Assembly (NCBI GenBank): GCA_016301965.1
Contig: JAEDOO010000078.1
Span: forward strand, 1-8,674
DNA: 8,674 bases
Origin: Lachnospiraceae bacterium
GTDB lineage: Bacteria; Bacillota; Clostridia; Lachnospirales; Lachnospiraceae
Direction: 5' to 3'
Part shown: piece by piece, positions 7,289-8,674 of the stretch
How positions within the stretch are numbered: position 1 is the first letter of the stretch
Layout of the letters: each line of letters opens with the position of its first letter
Position numbers and translations under genes: made by a program
The notes under the pieces: generated by a model
What the model saw: only the letters and a program-made list of their open reading frames with translations
Database searches by the model: none
What the model was told of the DNA's origin: nothing

Positions 7289-7337
7289 TAATTAATGTAA
7301 GTTTGTCGAAAAACAGGGCGGTATCTTGGCTGAGGAA

Positions 7338-7363
7338 TGGAACTAATTTCCTTGATTGTTCCA
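7338..7363 (+). repeat. Inverted repeat TGGAAC / GTTCCA around the lipoprotein promoter -35
   Basis: Two perfect 6-bp arms (7338-7343 and 7358-7363) stand 20 bp centre to centre, about two helical turns, and enclose the -35 element TTGATT. The geometry suits a dimeric regulator, but 6-bp arms can also arise by chance, and no regulator is identified. Confidence 0.35.
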
Positions 7364-7380
7364 AAGATCCCTGCTAGAAT
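7352..7380 (+). promoter_or_regulatory. Sigma-A promoter of the prephenate dehydratase-like lipoprotein gene
   Basis: TTGATT (7352-7357), a 17-bp spacer and TAGAAT (7375-7380) predict a start near 7387 and a leader of about 45 bases. It is divergent from the 6S RNA promoter, with the two -35 elements about 65 bp apart. Nothing recognisable lies between them except one arm of the 7338-7363 inverted repeat. Confidence 0.75.
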
Positions 7381-7390
7381 AAATGCACAT

Positions 7391-7410
7391 CAGGCGGGCC
7401 AATCCGCCTG
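7391..7410 (+). other. Perfect hairpin at the 5' end of the lipoprotein mRNA
   Basis: CAGGCGG (7391-7397) and CCGCCTG (7404-7410) form a 7-bp stem with a six-base loop, starting about four bases after the predicted transcription start. There is no U-tract, so it is not a terminator. Such 5'-terminal stems often protect an mRNA from decay. It ends three bases before the AAAGGA ribosome site (7414-7419). Confidence 0.6.
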
Positions 7411-7431
7411 CAGAAAGGACGACTTGCTATT

Positions 7432-8403
7432 ATGAAAAGGAAAAGCCAGCATAACATATGCAAGGATGTAGCCCGTTTTTGCGGTGCCATATTGCTTCTG
7501 ACAGCACTTTTGAGTGGCTGTGGTCCAAAGACGAACGAGTTCGTGGCTGTTGAACCAACTTCCACAAGAACTCAACCCCTGCCATCCGATTCGGTGGTCA
7601 GTTATCTTGGCCCCACCGGCACCTACACAGAACAGGCGGCAGAACTGCTGTTTTCACAGGGTGCGCAGCTTCTTCCCTGCGATACTGTGACAGACGCCGT
7701 ATCCGAGGTGGTGGAGGGCTGCGCCGATTATGCAGTAATCCCGCAGGAAAACACCATCGGCGGACCGGTCTATGACTATCTGGACGAACTGTTGAATCAG
7801 GAAGGGCTGTACGTAGCCGGGGAGGTAGAGCTTCCCATCCGGCAGGCGCTGCTTGCACCGGATGGAACCGCACTGGCAGATATCCACACGGTGTATTCCC
7901 ACAAGCAGGGGATAGCGCAGGGCCGCGACTGGCTGCAGGCCAACCTGCCTGATGCAAAGGTGGTGGAGGTTTCCAGCACCGCCGAGGGTGCCCGGATGGC
8001 CGCCGACTGCGACGACGGCAGCGCCGCCGCGATTGCCTCCACACAGGCCGCCAAGGTCTACGGTCTGGCGGTTCTGGCCGAGAGCATTCAGCAAAATGAC
8101 AACAACATGACACGCTTTTATCTGGTATCCGCGCAGCCCATCACCGATACGGGGGAACGCATGGTCTTTTCTGCCACAGGGCCGGTTGCGGCGCTGCCGG
8201 GTCTTTTAGACGCTATGCAGCAGCAGAAGTTGTCCCTGGTAGCCCTGCACGACCGCACAACAAAAACCACATTGGGGAACTATGTGTATCTGGTGGAATG
8301 CAGCGGCGGCAGCAAGGCAGCTTTTGCGCAGCTTGAAAAAGCCTGCCCCGATTTTAACATGCGCTGGATGGGGGCTTTCAACCTGACCGACGCAGCAAAA
8401 TAG
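7432..8403 (+). CDS. Exported lipoprotein with a prephenate dehydratase domain and degenerate ACT domain
   Basis: A 323-residue protein. It begins with a lipoprotein signal peptide: basic n-region (KRK), hydrophobic core GAILLLTALL (18-27) and lipobox LSGC with Cys30. It should therefore be anchored on the outer face of the membrane. Residues 55-235 are a prephenate dehydratase domain (prephenate to phenylpyruvate, the phenylalanine pathway): YLGPTGTYTEQA (58-69), AVIPQENT (101-108), YSHKQGIAQ (155-163), SSTAEGA (181-187) and NNMTRF (224-229). The E-N-T, Y-S-H-x-Q and T-R-F residues of the active site are kept. Residues 243-315 resemble the ACT domain, but the phenylalanine-binding motifs GALV and ESRP read AALP (253-256) and HDRT (273-276). 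The start is supported by AAAGGA 12 bases upstream, rather far, and by the signal peptide. Composition differs between the first 48 codons and the rest. It could be an exported enzyme or, because the fold resembles periplasmic binding proteins, a ligand-binding lipoprotein. Confidence 0.88.
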   Translation: MKRKSQHNICKDVARFCGAILLLTALLSGCGPKTNEFVAVEPTSTRTQPLPSDSVVSYLGPTGTYTEQAAELLFSQGAQLLPCDTVTDAVSEVVEGCADYAVIPQENTIGGPVYDYLDELLNQEGLYVAGEVELPIRQALLAPDGTALADIHTVYSHKQGIAQGRDWLQANLPDAKVVEVSSTAEGARMAADCDDGSAAAIASTQAAKVYGLAVLAESIQQNDNNMTRFYLVSAQPITDTGERMVFSATGPVAALPGLLDAMQQQKLSLVALHDRTTKTTLGNYVYLVECSGGSKAAFAQLEKACPDFNMRWMGAFNLTDAAK

Positions 8404-8447
8404 AAACATTTCCAAAATCCCTCACAGGGAACCAGCGGTTTCGTAAC

Positions 8448-8476
8448 TTGTTAATTGTCGAATGTATTGCTATAAT
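8448..8476 (+). promoter_or_regulatory. Sigma-A promoter of the MATE-like gene
   Basis: TTGTTA (8448-8453), a 17-bp spacer and a perfect TATAAT (8471-8476) predict a start near 8483, leaving a leader of about 53 bases. It lies after the lipoprotein stop codon, so the transporter gene can be expressed on its own. Confidence 0.8.
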
Positions 8477-8535
8477 AAAACCATAAAACGTTCTGGCGGT
8501 ACAGAGCAGACATAAGAGGGCGGAAAAAGAGAAAC

Positions 8536-8674
8536 ATGAAATGGATGAAGACCATCACGACAAGGGAGGGACTGGTCTCGCGGCTATACTGGCGGCTTCT
8601 CCCTGTTTTGATTCTGAGCTGTGTTGTGATTTCAGCCAATGCTTTCATTGACAGCTTATTTGCGGGGCGATTTT
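8536..8674 (+). CDS. Probable MATE-family transporter, N-terminal fragment
   Basis: The first 46 codons of a gene cut by the window end. A short basic N-terminus is followed by a hydrophobic helix (LLPVLILSCVVISANAF, 21-37) and then FIDSLFAGRF (37-46). An L-P in the first helix followed by a D-x-x-x-x-G-R turn is typical of the start of MATE/NorM-type sodium- or proton-driven multidrug exporters. The ribosome site is weak (GAGGG at 8516-8520, or the A/G-rich run next to the ATG); an ATG at 8545 is an alternative start. Too little is visible to name a substrate or to exclude another multi-pass transporter of the same superfamily. Confidence 0.7.
   Translation, partial: MKWMKTITTREGLVSRLYWRLLPVLILSCVVISANAFIDSLFAGRF

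Noticed and set aside
7282..7310. TTGACA on the plus strand as a further promoter of the lipoprotein gene
   Set aside because: No -10 sequence lies at a suitable distance; the hexamer is largely the mirror of the 6S -35 element.
8418..8431. Hairpin TCCCT-cac-AGGGA as a terminator of the lipoprotein gene
   Set aside because: A 5-bp stem with a three-base loop and no following T-tract is too weak to call a terminator.

Overview
The window looks like chromosomal DNA from a spore-forming clostridial Firmicute, most likely a Lachnospiraceae-type gut anaerobe. The grounds are a T-box-controlled pheST operon, a Firmicute-style 6S RNA, a SpoIID/LytB-family protein, AGGAG-type ribosome binding sites and sigma-A promoters with 16-17 bp spacers. 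The genus cannot be fixed from what is visible.

Layout. Everything from 13 to about 7290 reads on the minus strand. In transcription order it holds: a 6S RNA gene (about 7253 to 7059) with its own promoter and terminator; a membrane-anchored SpoIID/LytB-domain protein (6995 to 5634); a YihY/BrkB-family membrane protein (5584 to 4628) with its own promoter; the pheS-pheT operon (4243 to 785) behind a strong promoter and a phenylalanine T-box leader with a terminator; a strong intrinsic terminator (755 to 718); and a histidine-phosphatase-family gene (660 to 13) behind a palindromic promoter region. From about 7350 to the end, genes read on the plus strand: a lipoprotein carrying a prephenate dehydratase domain (7432-8403), then the first 46 codons of a probable MATE-family transporter, cut by the window edge. 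Each plus-strand gene has its own promoter.

How the parts relate. PheS and PheT form the (alpha-beta)2 phenylalanyl-tRNA synthetase, and the T-box raises their expression when tRNA-Phe is uncharged. 6S RNA is a global regulator of sigma-A RNA polymerase. The SpoIID-like and YihY-like proteins are envelope proteins. The plus-strand part is different in character: most of the prephenate dehydratase gene is much richer in G/C than the rest, and an exported prephenate dehydratase is unexpected.

Best candidate for something undescribed: the 7432-8403 lipoprotein. It keeps the recognisable catalytic motifs of prephenate dehydratase and a degenerate ACT domain, but is fused to a clear lipoprotein signal peptide. 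Its first 48 codons also differ in composition from the rest of the gene, as if an export signal had been added to a metabolic enzyme. The remaining genes are ordinary, with a few noteworthy palindromes and overlapping signals.
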